Positions 33,002-40,942 of a stretch of DNA of 64,000 nucleotides are shown one piece after another. The stretch is from an uncultured Marvinbryantia sp. (GTDB lineage Bacteria; Bacillota; Clostridia; Lachnospirales; Lachnospiraceae), in the NCBI RefSeq assembly GCF_905201705.1, contig NZ_CAJKOX010000014.1, forward strand, positions 1 to 64,000. The letters run 5' to 3'. The notes below the pieces were generated by a model. It saw nothing but the letters and a program-made list of their open reading frames with translations. It was not told where the DNA came from and searched no databases. Made by a program: the position numbers and the translations under genes. Each line of letters begins with the position of its first letter. Position 1 is the first letter of the stretch.

Positions 33002-33032
33002 AAAGCCGTATGCGTTACGCGTGTACGGCTTT
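33002..33032 (+). terminator. Hairpin after the LCP gene, weak terminator
   Basis: AAAGCCGTA and TACGGCTTT enclose a smaller GCGT/ACGC stem. Only a broken T-run follows, so termination may be partial. A second imperfect stem using GGTGTC and GACAC lies just upstream (about 32950-32990). Confidence 0.5.
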
Positions 33033-33064
33033 GTGTAATGTTTTGGCAGCAGAAAGGAAGTTAC

Positions 33065-34393
33065 ATGAGAAAAATACTCGTCATCGGCGGCGGCGCGGCG
33101 GGCATGTTTGCTGCGATCGCGGCGGCGCCGGGCAATGAAGTCCATATTTACGAAAAAAATGAGCGGCTTGGGAAAAAGCTCTATATCACTGGAAAGGGCA
33201 GATGCAACCTTACGAATGCCTGCGATGTGGAGGAGCTGTTTGAGGCGGTCTGCACAAACCGCAAATTCCTGTACAGCGCGTTTTATGGCTGCACCAATGC
33301 GGACGTGATTTGCTTTTTTGAGGCGCACGGCTGCAAGACCAAAACAGAGCGCGGTCAGCGCGTATTCCCGGTTTCCGACAAGTCAGCGGATGTGATCGAT
33401 GCATTGCGGCGCGCTCTGCGCGACGCCGGGGTACACATTCATTTCAATACAGAGGTTCGGGAGGTGCTCACTGCGGACAGAGCCGCTGCGGGAATCCTTC
33501 TCGCGGATGGGACAAAGGTCTGCGGCGATGCCGTGATCGTGGCGACCGGCGGACTTTCCTACCCGAGTACCGGATCCACCGGGGACGGCTATCGCTTTGC
33601 TAAGGAATGCGGCCATGCGGTGACAGAGCAGTATCCCTCGCTGGTGCCGTTTAATGCAAAAGAAGCGTTTGTGAAGGAACTGCAGGGACTTTCACTTCGG
33701 AATGTCAGGCTTTCTGTTTATGACGGAACGAAGCGTCTCTATGAGGACTTTGGAGAAATGATGTTCACACACTTCGGCGTGACTGGTCCGCTGGTTCTGA
33801 CTGCGAGTGCGGCAGTGCAGAAAAAGCTGCGCCAGAAGGAGCTAAAGCTGGTGATCGACCTGAAACCGGCGCTGAGCGAGGAGCAGCTTGACGCAAGGCT
33901 GCTGCGGGAATTCGAAGAGGGGAAAAACAAACAATTCAAAAATGTGATCGGGAATCTCTTCCCGGCAAAACTTACGCCGGTGATGCAAAAGCTTTCCGGA
34001 ATTTCACCGGAGAAAAAGGTGAATGAGATTTCGCGCGCGGAGCGGACTGGCTTTGTCCATCAGATCAAACATTTGGAGTTGACGGCGACAGGGCTGCGAG
34101 ATTATAATGAAGCTATTATTACAAAGGGCGGCGTTGCTGTTAAAGAGATTAATCCGGCAACGATGGAGTCTAAGCTGGTGCAGGGCTTGTATTTTGCAGG
34201 CGAGGTGCTGGATGTCGACGCACTGACGGGCGGTTTCAATCTGCAGATTGCCTGGTCTACCGGTTACGCGGCTGGTGCGCATCTGGCTGCGGCGAATACA
34301 CAGCAGGAGGACGAAGGCAGGGAAGAGGTTGGGCGACAGAACGGTCTGAGCATCAGATGCGCCGCCGAAGACACAGGACAGGAGGTAGTATGA
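33065..34393 (+). CDS. HI0933/YhiN-type FAD-dependent oxidoreductase
   Basis: Flavoprotein (442 aa) of the HI0933-like family, usually annotated as NAD(P)/FAD-dependent oxidoreductase of unknown substrate. The FAD-binding motif I-G-G-G-A-A-G-M is at residues 7-14, E-K-N-E-R-L-G-K-K-L-Y-I-T-G-K-G-R-C-N-L-T-N is the family signature, and G-E-V-L-D-V-D-A-L-T-G-G-F-N-L-Q closes the fold. ATG 33065 follows AAAGGAAG. It overlaps cmk by 4 bp, an order often seen in Clostridia. Cytoplasmic housekeeping role presumed. Confidence 0.93.
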   Translation: MRKILVIGGGAAGMFAAIAAAPGNEVHIYEKNERLGKKLYITGKGRCNLTNACDVEELFEAVCTNRKFLYSAFYGCTNADVICFFEAHGCKTKTERGQRVFPVSDKSADVIDALRRALRDAGVHIHFNTEVREVLTADRAAAGILLADGTKVCGDAVIVATGGLSYPSTGSTGDGYRFAKECGHAVTEQYPSLVPFNAKEAFVKELQGLSLRNVRLSVYDGTKRLYEDFGEMMFTHFGVTGPLVLTASAAVQKKLRQKELKLVIDLKPALSEEQLDARLLREFEEGKNKQFKNVIGNLFPAKLTPVMQKLSGISPEKKVNEISRAERTGFVHQIKHLELTATGLRDYNEAIITKGGVAVKEINPATMESKLVQGLYFAGEVLDVDALTGGFNLQIAWSTGYAAGAHLAAANTQQEDEGREEVGRQNGLSIRCAAEDTGQEVV

Positions 34394-35058
34394 CGTACAA
34401 TATTGCGATAGACGGACCGGCAGGTGCAGGAAAAAGTACCATTGCCAGAAGGGTTGCAAAGGAGCTTTCTTTCATTTATGTGGATACCGGGGCGATGTAC
34501 CGTACCATCGCGCTCTCGCTGCTTCGCGGCGGTATCGATGCGAAAGATGAGGCACGGGTGTCGGAGGCGCTGCCGGGAATCCAGGTATCCATCGCTTACC
34601 GGGACGGGGAACAGCAGATGCTGTTAAATGGAGAAAATGTGTCCGGGCTGATACGCACGGAAGAAGTGGGAAACATGGCATCGAAGGCGGCTGCACTCCC
34701 CTGTGTGAGGGAAAAGCTGCTGGATCTGCAAAAGGAATTGGCGCGCACGCACGATGTTGTGATGGACGGAAGGGATATTGGCACGAATATCCTGCCGGAT
34801 GCACAGCTCAAGATTTACCTGACGGCGAGCGCCGATACAAGAGCAGAGAGGCGTTTTAGGGAGCTGGAGGCAAAGGGAATCTCCTGCAGCCTTGAGGAGA
34901 TCCGGGAGGATATCATTATGCGCGACGAGCAGGACATGCACCGCGAAATTGCGCCGCTGATGCAGGCGGAGGACGCCGTATTTCTGGATTCCTCAGAAAT
35001 GTCAGTCGACGAGGTGACAGAAAAGATCAAATCACTCTGTAGATGGGAAAAGAAATAA
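34390..35058 (+). CDS. cmk: Cytidylate kinase
   Basis: Phosphorylates CMP and dCMP with ATP (222 aa). P-loop G-P-A-G-A-G-K-S-T at residues 8-16, Y-V-D-T-G-A-M-Y-R CMP-binding motif and D-G-R-D-I-G-T. ATG 34390 overlaps the stop of the flavoprotein gene (ATGA) with GGAGG upstream, so the two are translationally coupled. The cmk-ispH-rpsA order is typical of Firmicutes. The longer in-frame start at 34357 is rejected because it lies inside the preceding gene without a ribosome binding site. Confidence 0.95.
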   Translation: MTYNIAIDGPAGAGKSTIARRVAKELSFIYVDTGAMYRTIALSLLRGGIDAKDEARVSEALPGIQVSIAYRDGEQQMLLNGENVSGLIRTEEVGNMASKAAALPCVREKLLDLQKELARTHDVVMDGRDIGTNILPDAQLKIYLTASADTRAERRFRELEAKGISCSLEEIREDIIMRDEQDMHREIAPLMQAEDAVFLDSSEMSVDEVTEKIKSLCRWEKK

Positions 35059-35060
35059 AG

Positions 35061-35912
35061 ATGGAAGTAATCGTTGCAAAAACAGCCGGATTTTGCTTTG
35101 GCGTACAGCGTGCAGTTGATAAAGTATACGAGCAGACGGAAAAGAAAAAAGGACCTATTTACACATATGGTCCGATCATTCACAATGAGGAGGTCGTGAA
35201 GGATCTGGAGGCGCGGGGCGTACGTGTCATCGAGTCGCGCCGTGAGCTGGAACAGCTTGCCAGCGGAACGGTTATTATCCGCTCCCATGGAGTGGGCAGG
35301 GATATTTACCGCCTGATCCAGGAAAAAGGGCTGGAGCTGGTAGATGCCACCTGTCCGTTTGTGAAAAAGATACATCGGATAGTGGAAAAAGAGAGCAGGG
35401 AAGGAAAACAGATCGTAATTATCGGAAGCGACAGCCATCCGGAAGTTGAGGGAATCAAAGGCTGGTGTGTGGGAAAGACGACGGTGATCGCCACTGAGGA
35501 AGAAGCGGAAGGCTTCGTCCCGGAAGCCGGAAAAAATCTGTGCATCGTATCACAGACGACATTTAACAACAATAAATTCAAAAATTTAGTTGAAATTATT
35601 TCTAAAAAGGGTTATGATAGTAATGCTATCAATACGATCTGCAGTGCAACCGACGAACGTCAGCGCGAAGCGGCGCAGATTGCAAAGCGGGCGGGCGCTA
35701 TGATTGTTATTGGCGGCAGGCACAGTTCAAATACACAGAAGCTATTTGAGATATGCCAAAAAGAATGCGAAAATACTTACTATATACAGACACTTGTAGA
35801 CTTGGAGCCAATATTATTACCTCCTGTCGATTGCGTAGGTATTACTGCAGGGGCATCTACCCCCAATCATATTATTAAGGAGGTTCAAACATATGTCAGA
35901 AATGAGTTTTGA
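35061..35912 (+). CDS. ispH: 4-hydroxy-3-methylbut-2-enyl diphosphate reductase
   Basis: Last step of the MEP isoprenoid pathway, giving IPP and DMAPP (283 aa). The three Fe-S cysteines are in G-F-C-F-G-V near the N-terminus, D-A-T-C-P-F-V and I-C-S-A-T; conserved H-S-H-G-V and T-P-N-H-I-I-K-E are also present. I place the start at ATG 35061, directly after the cmk stop. The 3' end overlaps rpsA by 20 bp and supplies its ribosome binding site. In several Clostridia these two are one fused protein; here they are separate frames. Confidence 0.94.
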   Translation: MEVIVAKTAGFCFGVQRAVDKVYEQTEKKKGPIYTYGPIIHNEEVVKDLEARGVRVIESRRELEQLASGTVIIRSHGVGRDIYRLIQEKGLELVDATCPFVKKIHRIVEKESREGKQIVIIGSDSHPEVEGIKGWCVGKTTVIATEEEAEGFVPEAGKNLCIVSQTTFNNNKFKNLVEIISKKGYDSNAINTICSATDERQREAAQIAKRAGAMIVIGGRHSSNTQKLFEICQKECENTYYIQTLVDLEPILLPPVDCVGITAGASTPNHIIKEVQTYVRNEF

Positions 35913-36987
35913 ACAAATGCTGGAGGAATCACTGAAAACAATTCACAATGGAGAAATCGTTGAGGGAACAGTCATCGACGTAAAAGAAGATGAGATCGTT
36001 CTGAACATCGGCTATAAAGCAGATGGCATCATTTCGAAGAATGAATATACAAACGATGCAGGCGTCGATCTCAGAGATGTTGTAAAAGTTGGCGATACGA
36101 TGGAAGCAAAGGTACTCAAGGTAAACGATGGAGACGGTCAGGTGGCGCTTACCTACAAGAAGCTTGCCGCTGAGAAGGGCAACAAGAGACTGGAGGAGGC
36201 TTTCAACAACCATGAGGTACTGAAAGCAACTGTTACGCAGGTACTGTCCGGCGGTCTGAGCGTTGTGATAGATGAGGCGCGGGTATTTATCCCGGCAAGC
36301 CTGGTGTCCGATACCTATGAAAAGAATCTGGAGAAATTTGCTGATCAGGAGATCGAGTTTGTTATCACGGAGTTCAATCCGCGCAGACGCAGAATCATTG
36401 GCGACCGTAAGCAGCTTCTGGTTGCGAAGAAGGAAGAGATGCAGAAAGCGCTGTTCGAGAGAATCCATGTCGGCGATGTTGTTGAGGGTGTTGTCAAAAA
36501 CATCACAGATTTCGGTGCGTTCGTAGACCTTGGCGGAGCAGACGGTCTGCTTCATATCTCCGAGATGTCTTGGGGCAGAGTTGACAATCCGAGAAAGATC
36601 TTTAACGTAGGCGATAAGCTGAAAGTCCTTCTCAAGGACATCAATGGAAGCAAGATCGCACTCAGCCTGAAGTTTGAGGACGAGAATCCGTGGCTGACTG
36701 CGGCAGAGAAATATGCGGCGGGCAATGTTGTTACCGGACGCGTGGCAAGAATGACAGATTTCGGCGCTTTTGTAGAGCTGGAGCCGGGTGTGGATGCGCT
36801 GCTCCATGTATCTCAGATTTCTCACGATCATGTAGAGAAGCCGTCGGATGTTCTGAAGGTAGGACAGGAAATCGAAGCAAAGGTAGTCGATTTCAATGGC
36901 GAAGATAAGAAGATCAGCCTCAGCATGAAGGCTCTGGAGAATGCTTCTGCAAAAGAAGAAGCACCGGCAGAGGAAGATGCAGAATAA
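35893..36987 (+). CDS. rpsA: 30S ribosomal protein S1-like, four S1 domains
   Basis: RNA-binding protein (364 aa) with four S1 domains at about residues 16-85, 101-170, 188-257 and 273-342 and an acidic Ala/Glu tail. The third and fourth show the classical G-x-V-x-x-I-T-D-F-G-A-F-V and L-H-I-S/V-S. Low-GC Gram-positives often have four rather than six domains. The AAGGAGG before ATG 35893 is inside ispH, whose end it overlaps by 20 bp. The normal terminator seems to be split by the mobile element downstream. Confidence 0.94.
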   Translation: MSEMSFEQMLEESLKTIHNGEIVEGTVIDVKEDEIVLNIGYKADGIISKNEYTNDAGVDLRDVVKVGDTMEAKVLKVNDGDGQVALTYKKLAAEKGNKRLEEAFNNHEVLKATVTQVLSGGLSVVIDEARVFIPASLVSDTYEKNLEKFADQEIEFVITEFNPRRRRIIGDRKQLLVAKKEEMQKALFERIHVGDVVEGVVKNITDFGAFVDLGGADGLLHISEMSWGRVDNPRKIFNVGDKLKVLLKDINGSKIALSLKFEDENPWLTAAEKYAAGNVVTGRVARMTDFGAFVELEPGVDALLHVSQISHDHVEKPSDVLKVGQEIEAKVVDFNGEDKKISLSMKALENASAKEEAPAEEDAE

Positions 36988-36994
36988 GCATAAG

Positions 36995-37005
36995 AAAAAG
37001 GATAC
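36995..37005 (+). repeat. Left half of a split terminator stem
   Basis: AAAAAGGATAC just after rpsA is perfectly complementary to GTATCCTTTTT at 40869-40879. Brought together they would form an A/U-framed terminator hairpin. The mobile element remnant lies between the two halves. A separate imperfect stem, TTGGGG to CCCCAA, is at 37009-37039. Confidence 0.5.
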
Positions 37006-37094
37006 CCGTTGGGGACCCTCCGTAAGGAAGGTACCCCAAGCGCGACTTTGTATCTCAATTAAATATTATTGTGTGAATGCGGTGTAGTCATAGG

Positions 37095-37621
37095 CTATGC
37101 CGTTTTTGCCTTTAAGAAAGGCTTTTTGCTGATGTGTTCTTGGAAGTATTCTTCCATTTCTGCTGCTGTCGGCTCTCGGATAATGCCAACACCGTTGTAA
37201 TGGATTGCAACCTCCTGATAACGCTTGCTGTCCTTGTATTCGGGTGCGGATACCACGATTTTTTCAATAAACTCGTGTACCAGTTCAGGCGTGGGAACTT
37301 CAAGGCGGGTAATCTTCTTCGCTTTATCAATAAACCGCTGTAAGCCTTCGGTCTTGACTTTGGCATTTTCCAAAGTGGGAATACGGTCTTTAACTCGCGT
37401 TGCTCATTTTCAAGGGAAATCGACATTGTGGCAAAACGCTCGTCGCTGATTTTGCCCATTGAGTTATTCTCGTAAAGCTTTTGGATAACTCCATCAATTT
37501 CACTAATACGCACCTTTGCTTTGTCAAGTTCTCGGCGCTTGTCGGCAAGTTTTTTCTTTTGTTTCTCGCCAAATTCTGCCAACTGCCTTTGTGCGAATAA
37601 CTTTTCGTAACTCTGCACTCT
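37095..37621 (-). pseudogene. C-terminal remnant of a large serine recombinase
   Basis: On the minus strand, two frames add up to the C-terminal part of a Tn-type serine recombinase with the coiled-coil and DUF4368-like end: first S-Y-E-K-L-F-A-Q-R-Q-L and Lys/Glu-rich helices (37618 to about 37397), then, after a one-base deletion near 37397, E-G-L-Q-R-F-I-D-K-A-K-K and E-F-I-E-K-I-V-V (to 37095). The resolvase catalytic and DNA-binding parts are missing. It marks a decayed transposon or conjugative element. Confidence 0.85.
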
Positions 37622-37644
37622 TTGACAGAGTATCCGGGATTCTG

Positions 37645-37704
37645 GATTAAGAAGAGTCAGTGGTTTTGACTGATTACAGTTTACACGACTGGCTTTTCTT
37701 AATC
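37645..37704. repeat. 17-bp imperfect inverted repeat at recombinase break
   Basis: GATTAAGAAGAGTCAGT (37645-37661) and ACTGGCTTTTCTTAATC (37688-37704) match at 15 of 17 positions in inverted orientation with a 26-bp loop. It lies at the point where the recombinase gene is cut off, so it could be an internal element end or a deletion scar. Confidence 0.5.
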
Positions 37705-37783
37705 AAGTCCGCACCCGAACAGTAAGCAAAAATCGGGGCATACTATTAAATTTAGTCATTGAAAAATAAATCTTAATCAATTC

Positions 37784-37839
37784 TTGCAATAACCTTCGGC
37801 GTACAAATGTTAAACAATATATGCATATAGTTATTGCAA
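37784..37839. promoter_or_regulatory. Perfect 10-bp inverted repeat, likely AbiEi operator
   Basis: TTGCAATAAC at 37784-37793 and GTTATTGCAA at 37830-37839 are perfect inverted copies. The right copy overlaps the -35 box of the abiE promoter, as expected for a repressor site. AbiEi antitoxins are known to bind inverted repeats in their own promoter; binding here is inferred. Confidence 0.6.
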
Positions 37840-37862
37840 TTTGCAAAACCATATGGCATAAT
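37834..37862 (+). promoter_or_regulatory. Promoter of the abiE pair
   Basis: TTGCAA, 17-bp spacer, CATAAT, with the -35 box inside the right arm of the inverted repeat. The expected transcript start is about 40 nt before the TTG start of the antitoxin gene. Confidence 0.55.
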
Positions 37863-37909
37863 AATTGCGTACATTATTTATTTTCTGCGTGCGGAAAGTT
37901 GGTGCCTGC

Positions 37910-38515
37910 TTGAGTAAAAAAGAAATTTTAAAAACGGTAATTGAAAATAACGGCGGCATTGCAAAAACTTCAGATTTTGCTGTTAACGGGATAAACAAAT
38001 ACGAAGTAGCGGCTTTTTGTAAAGAAGGAGTCATTGAAAGAATTCGCAGGGGCTTTTATCAGCTCCCTCAAAGTAAAAGTATTACAGAAGAACAGCTCAT
38101 ACGAGAGCTTCTTCCGCAGGGAATTATTTGTGTGGAGTCCGCTTTGTTTCACTACGGATATAGTGATTTTTCCCCCCGTGAATGGTCGATTGCTGTGCCG
38201 AGAACAGCGTCTCGTGCTGTAAAGAACATTGAAGAATTTCCGATGAAGGCTTACTATATTCAAAAGGGCTTTTTAGATATAGGCAAGTCCACAAGCAATT
38301 TTAACGGTGTAATATTGCCTGTGTATGACCGTGAGCGAACAATATGCGATTGTTTTAAGTACCGCACAAAACTTGACAATGAAATTTTTAATAAGGCTGT
38401 CAATGCCTATGCTGCTGATGAAAAAAAGAACCTTGCAAATTTATCTAAGTACGCAAAGGAAATGAAGCTTTATACAAAAGTTATGAATGTAATGGAGGTG
38501 CTGCTCAATGGCTGA
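37910..38515 (+). CDS. abiEi: AbiEi-type antitoxin/transcriptional regulator
   Basis: A 201-aa protein with an N-terminal winged-helix domain (K-T-S-D-F-A-V-N-G-I-N-K-Y-E-V, then R-I-R-R-G-F-Y-Q-L-P) and an AbiEi C-terminal domain (V-E-S-A-L-F-H-Y-G, V-Y-D-R-E-R-T-I-C-D-C-F). It is the antitoxin and autorepressor of a type IV abortive-infection system. The start is taken as TTG 37910 because the promoter just upstream leaves no room for earlier codons; its ribosome binding site is weak. It overlaps the toxin gene by 8 bp. Confidence 0.88.
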   Translation: MSKKEILKTVIENNGGIAKTSDFAVNGINKYEVAAFCKEGVIERIRRGFYQLPQSKSITEEQLIRELLPQGIICVESALFHYGYSDFSPREWSIAVPRTASRAVKNIEEFPMKAYYIQKGFLDIGKSTSNFNGVILPVYDRERTICDCFKYRTKLDNEIFNKAVNAYAADEKKNLANLSKYAKEMKLYTKVMNVMEVLLNG

Positions 38516-39287
38516 TATTGCTGCATCTGTGCTTGCACGACTGAAAAACAAGGCTGCCGAAAGCGGCAGAAGTTATCAGCTCTGCTTGCAACTCTTTTGC
38601 CAAGAGGAATTTTTGCGCCGTTTGGAAAAGTCCAAGTATGCCGATAATCTCGTATTGAAGGGCGGCTTGTTTCTCTATTCCCTTACTGACTTTGATAGCC
38701 GAGTAACGGTTGATGTAGATTTTTTGCTTCGGCAAATACCCAATACACCAGAACAATTAAAGGGTATCCTTGAGGAAATTATTACGGTTCAGACAGGCAA
38801 TGATTTTGGTGTTGGCGATGTCATTGTGCCGAAACAGGAAAAAAGAAAAATTCCTACTCAGCTTGATGATTTTATTGCACCTACAATTAATACTTATTCC
38901 ATCGAAACGACCGTTGCTGAAAAAATTGATGCGATCCTCACCCTGATGGAATTTTCCAGCCGCATGAAAGACTATTATGATATTTACTATCTTGCCAATA
39001 AATTTGATTTTGACGGTAATGTGCTGACCGAAGCACTCAGAAAAACCTTTGCGAACCGTGAACACAATTTTACAGTGGAGCAGTTTGAACAGGTCAGGGC
39101 TTTTGATGATGACGAGGCTATGCAGAAGAAATGGAAAGCTTTTTGCCGTAAAATTGACACGAAAACTGATGATTTTAGTACGGTGTTGATAACAATAAAA
39201 GCCTTTTTAGCAAAACCGTTTACAGCAGCAGTTGGAGACAGAGAATTTATTGAAAAATGGTCTGCCGCTAATAGCGAGTGGATGTAA
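38508..39287 (+). CDS. abiEii: AbiEii/AbiGii-type nucleotidyltransferase toxin
   Basis: Toxin partner (259 aa) with the DNA polymerase beta-like nucleotidyltransferase fold: L-V-L-K-G-G at about 46-51 and R-V-T-V-D-V-D-F with the metal Asp pair at about 66-73, later K-D-Y-Y-D-I-Y-Y. The family modifies tRNA ends or proteins with nucleotides and stops growth upon phage infection. It starts within the antitoxin gene behind GGAGG. Both genes are AT-richer than the flanks and lie in mobile-element debris, so horizontal origin is likely. Confidence 0.9.
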   Translation: MADIAASVLARLKNKAAESGRSYQLCLQLFCQEEFLRRLEKSKYADNLVLKGGLFLYSLTDFDSRVTVDVDFLLRQIPNTPEQLKGILEEIITVQTGNDFGVGDVIVPKQEKRKIPTQLDDFIAPTINTYSIETTVAEKIDAILTLMEFSSRMKDYYDIYYLANKFDFDGNVLTEALRKTFANREHNFTVEQFEQVRAFDDDEAMQKKWKAFCRKIDTKTDDFSTVLITIKAFLAKPFTAAVGDREFIEKWSAANSEWM

Positions 39288-39607
39288 TTAGGAGGGATTG
39301 TATAATAAGTAATCCAATTAAAGACGCATTTGATAAAGCGTCCTTGACTAAAGATATAGATGAAAGAGATAGTATTATTTTCAATTATCAAAGATACGGA
39401 TGGTTAGATAGAGATGCTGCGATTAAAAAAATTCAAGAATTAAGGATAAGCGATGAAGATATAGCGGCAGCTGCTGCTGTAAATCTTTCCGTATCTTCTA
39501 TACCTTTCAGTCAGTCAACAAACGATCAAATTGTTGGGGAGTTAGCTATGCAGAGGCATATTTTGCAGGCAAAGCTGATTAAGAAACAGGCGGAGGAACA
39601 GAAATGA
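39278..39607 (+). CDS. Small unknown gene after abiEii
   Basis: A 109-aa frame if started at GTG 39278; AGGAGG at 39291-39296 suggests that translation may really begin a little later, but no ATG/GTG/TTG is in frame there, only ATA codons at 39302 and 39305. The product is helical and charged (F-N-Y-Q-R-Y-G-W-L-D-R-D-A-A, then E-L-R-I-S-D-E-D-I-A-A-A-A). No family recognised. It overlaps the abiEii end and the next gene start, so it seems to be a passenger of the same operon. Confidence 0.55.
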   Translation: MDVIRRDCIISNPIKDAFDKASLTKDIDERDSIIFNYQRYGWLDRDAAIKKIQELRISDEDIAAAAAVNLSVSSIPFSQSTNDQIVGELAMQRHILQAKLIKKQAEEQK

Positions 39608-40062
39608 AATATGAACTTAATGGTATAAGCACGCCATTTGGAGGAATTTCTTGGAATAAATCTATTTCTGCAAAAGATAAGTTTTCTTTTTTATTGATAT
39701 ATTTAGAATCAAAAAGAATATTAGTTAATCCGATTGAAATGGAAAATAAAGAATGGTGTATAGAATCAGTTTTAGAAATAAAAGATCAACTTGTTTCAAT
39801 TACTAAAGACACTTCTTTCAAGAAAGATGATTTATCTATTATTCGTAATATGATTGAAGATTGTAATCAGTATTTAGATACAGTTTCACTTTTAAAATTA
39901 CCCAATATTATATTTAAAAGTAATGAAATAGAGGGCACTTGGGAAGATTTGAATTTTGACAAAGCTATGAAACAGTTTAGAAAATCATTAAAAAAAGAAA
40001 TCGAAGCAATCGAAAAGCGTCACAGTCTTTCCTTTAATAAAATAATACCAGATGAATTTTAG
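39604..40062 (+). CDS. Unknown protein with P-F-G-G-I-S-W motif
   Basis: A 152-aa AT-rich gene that overlaps its upstream neighbour by 4 bp (ATGA). The N-terminus reads N-G-I-S-T-P-F-G-G-I-S-W-N, which I believe recurs in uncharacterised bacterial proteins; the rest is alpha-helical with Lys/Glu-rich C-terminus. There is no signal peptide or membrane segment. Linked to an abortive infection pair in mobile DNA, a defence accessory is possible, but nothing in the sequence proves it. Confidence 0.6.
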   Translation: MKYELNGISTPFGGISWNKSISAKDKFSFLLIYLESKRILVNPIEMENKEWCIESVLEIKDQLVSITKDTSFKKDDLSIIRNMIEDCNQYLDTVSLLKLPNIIFKSNEIEGTWEDLNFDKAMKQFRKSLKKEIEAIEKRHSLSFNKIIPDEF

Positions 40063-40500
40063 GGAGTACAAAGAAGCAATCAAAACAGGGGAATTCTCGG
40101 ATAAGTATAATCTTACAAATAAGGATCTTGAGAAATTTTCCCCTTATTCCCTGCTGAAACAAAGGGTAAAGATGTCGATTACGACCATATTGTTTATGAT
40201 ACATATGATTTTCTCGATAAACTTATAGGGTTTATACTGAGCGATTTGTTCTATGCGGTTTTCCATCAGTATTATCTTTCGTATCAAGACGAACGTGCTG
40301 AGCGGTTGGCAAAGTACATCAAATATGGAACAGAAGACTCAACTGAGATATGGATGTTACGATATGGGTTTTCTTTTGAAGAAATTGAATGGTTGAAGCC
40401 TTGTGTTGAAAGTATTAATCAAACGGAAATTAAATTTAATGAAAAAATTGAAAACCTCAGCGATGCTCAGAAAAGTAGTATTGCGAAATTTATTTTTTAA
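40052..40500 (+). pseudogene. Truncated, frameshifted C-terminal fragment
   Basis: A frame from ATG 40052 (N-F-R-E-Y-K-E-A-I-K-T-G-E-F) stops at 40228, while from about 40132 another frame continues E-I-F-P-L-F-P-A-E-T-K-G-K-D-V-D-Y-D to 40500 with L-R-Y-G-F-S-F-E-E-I-E-W-L-K. The second part has the look of a C-terminal end of a large helicase-like protein of mobile elements, but I cannot name the family. Joining the frames needs a shift near 40135-40155. Confidence 0.5.
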
Positions 40501-40616
40501 AATTGAATGAATTTTGAGAACTTCTCACAATATGTATTTGAACTTAACGCAACGGCGGCAAGGTGGCTGTTTAGCTTACCGCTTGTAAACAAATTCATAT
40601 ACAAAACCTTATAATT

Positions 40617-40763
40617 TTACTTTAAGTATTTTGCGTGCCGCTGTCCCCATACGCCAATATGCCTTTTTTCCTTTTCGGCGGGTAAAATAAGATCAGGCAA
40701 ATAATAGTCGCCTTGAAGTGTATAACTGCTACCTGTTTTTTCATCTGTGTAATGCTGTTTCAT
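40617..40763 (-). pseudogene. Truncated TnpV-like transposon protein
   Basis: Minus-strand 48-aa frame: M-K-Q-H-Y-T-D-E-K-T-G, then Y-T-L-Q-G-D-Y-Y-L-P-D-L and I-G-V-W-G-Q-R-H-A-K-Y-L-K. This is the N-terminal part of TnpV, a small protein found in clostridial conjugative transposons, normally about 120 aa. A good AGGAGG precedes the ATG. The stop at 40617 ends it early, so it is a remnant. With the recombinase piece at 37095 it brackets the element. Confidence 0.75.
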
Positions 40764-40828
40764 TTTGTAATCCTCCAATATGATTGATTTTACCTACAAT
40801 CCGATCAATCTGGCTGGCTACAAAGCCA

Positions 40829-40880
40829 AAGGGAGAAGCTACTTCCTTATGTAGCCTCTCCCTTGTGAGTATCCTTTTTT
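40829..40880 (+). terminator. Hairpin with T-run at the right edge of the element
   Basis: AAGGGAGAAGCTAC (40829-40842) pairs with GTAGCCTCTCCCTT (40851-40864) with one mismatch; ATCCTTTTTT follows. The T-run is at the same time the right half of the split stem matching AAAAAGGATAC at 36995. It can end transcription from the element on the plus strand. Confidence 0.6.
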
Positions 40881-40942
40881 ACTGGAATTTTACGGAAAAC
40901 GGACAGCTGAAACGCCGGGTTTCCGATAGCAGAGATGCTGCT

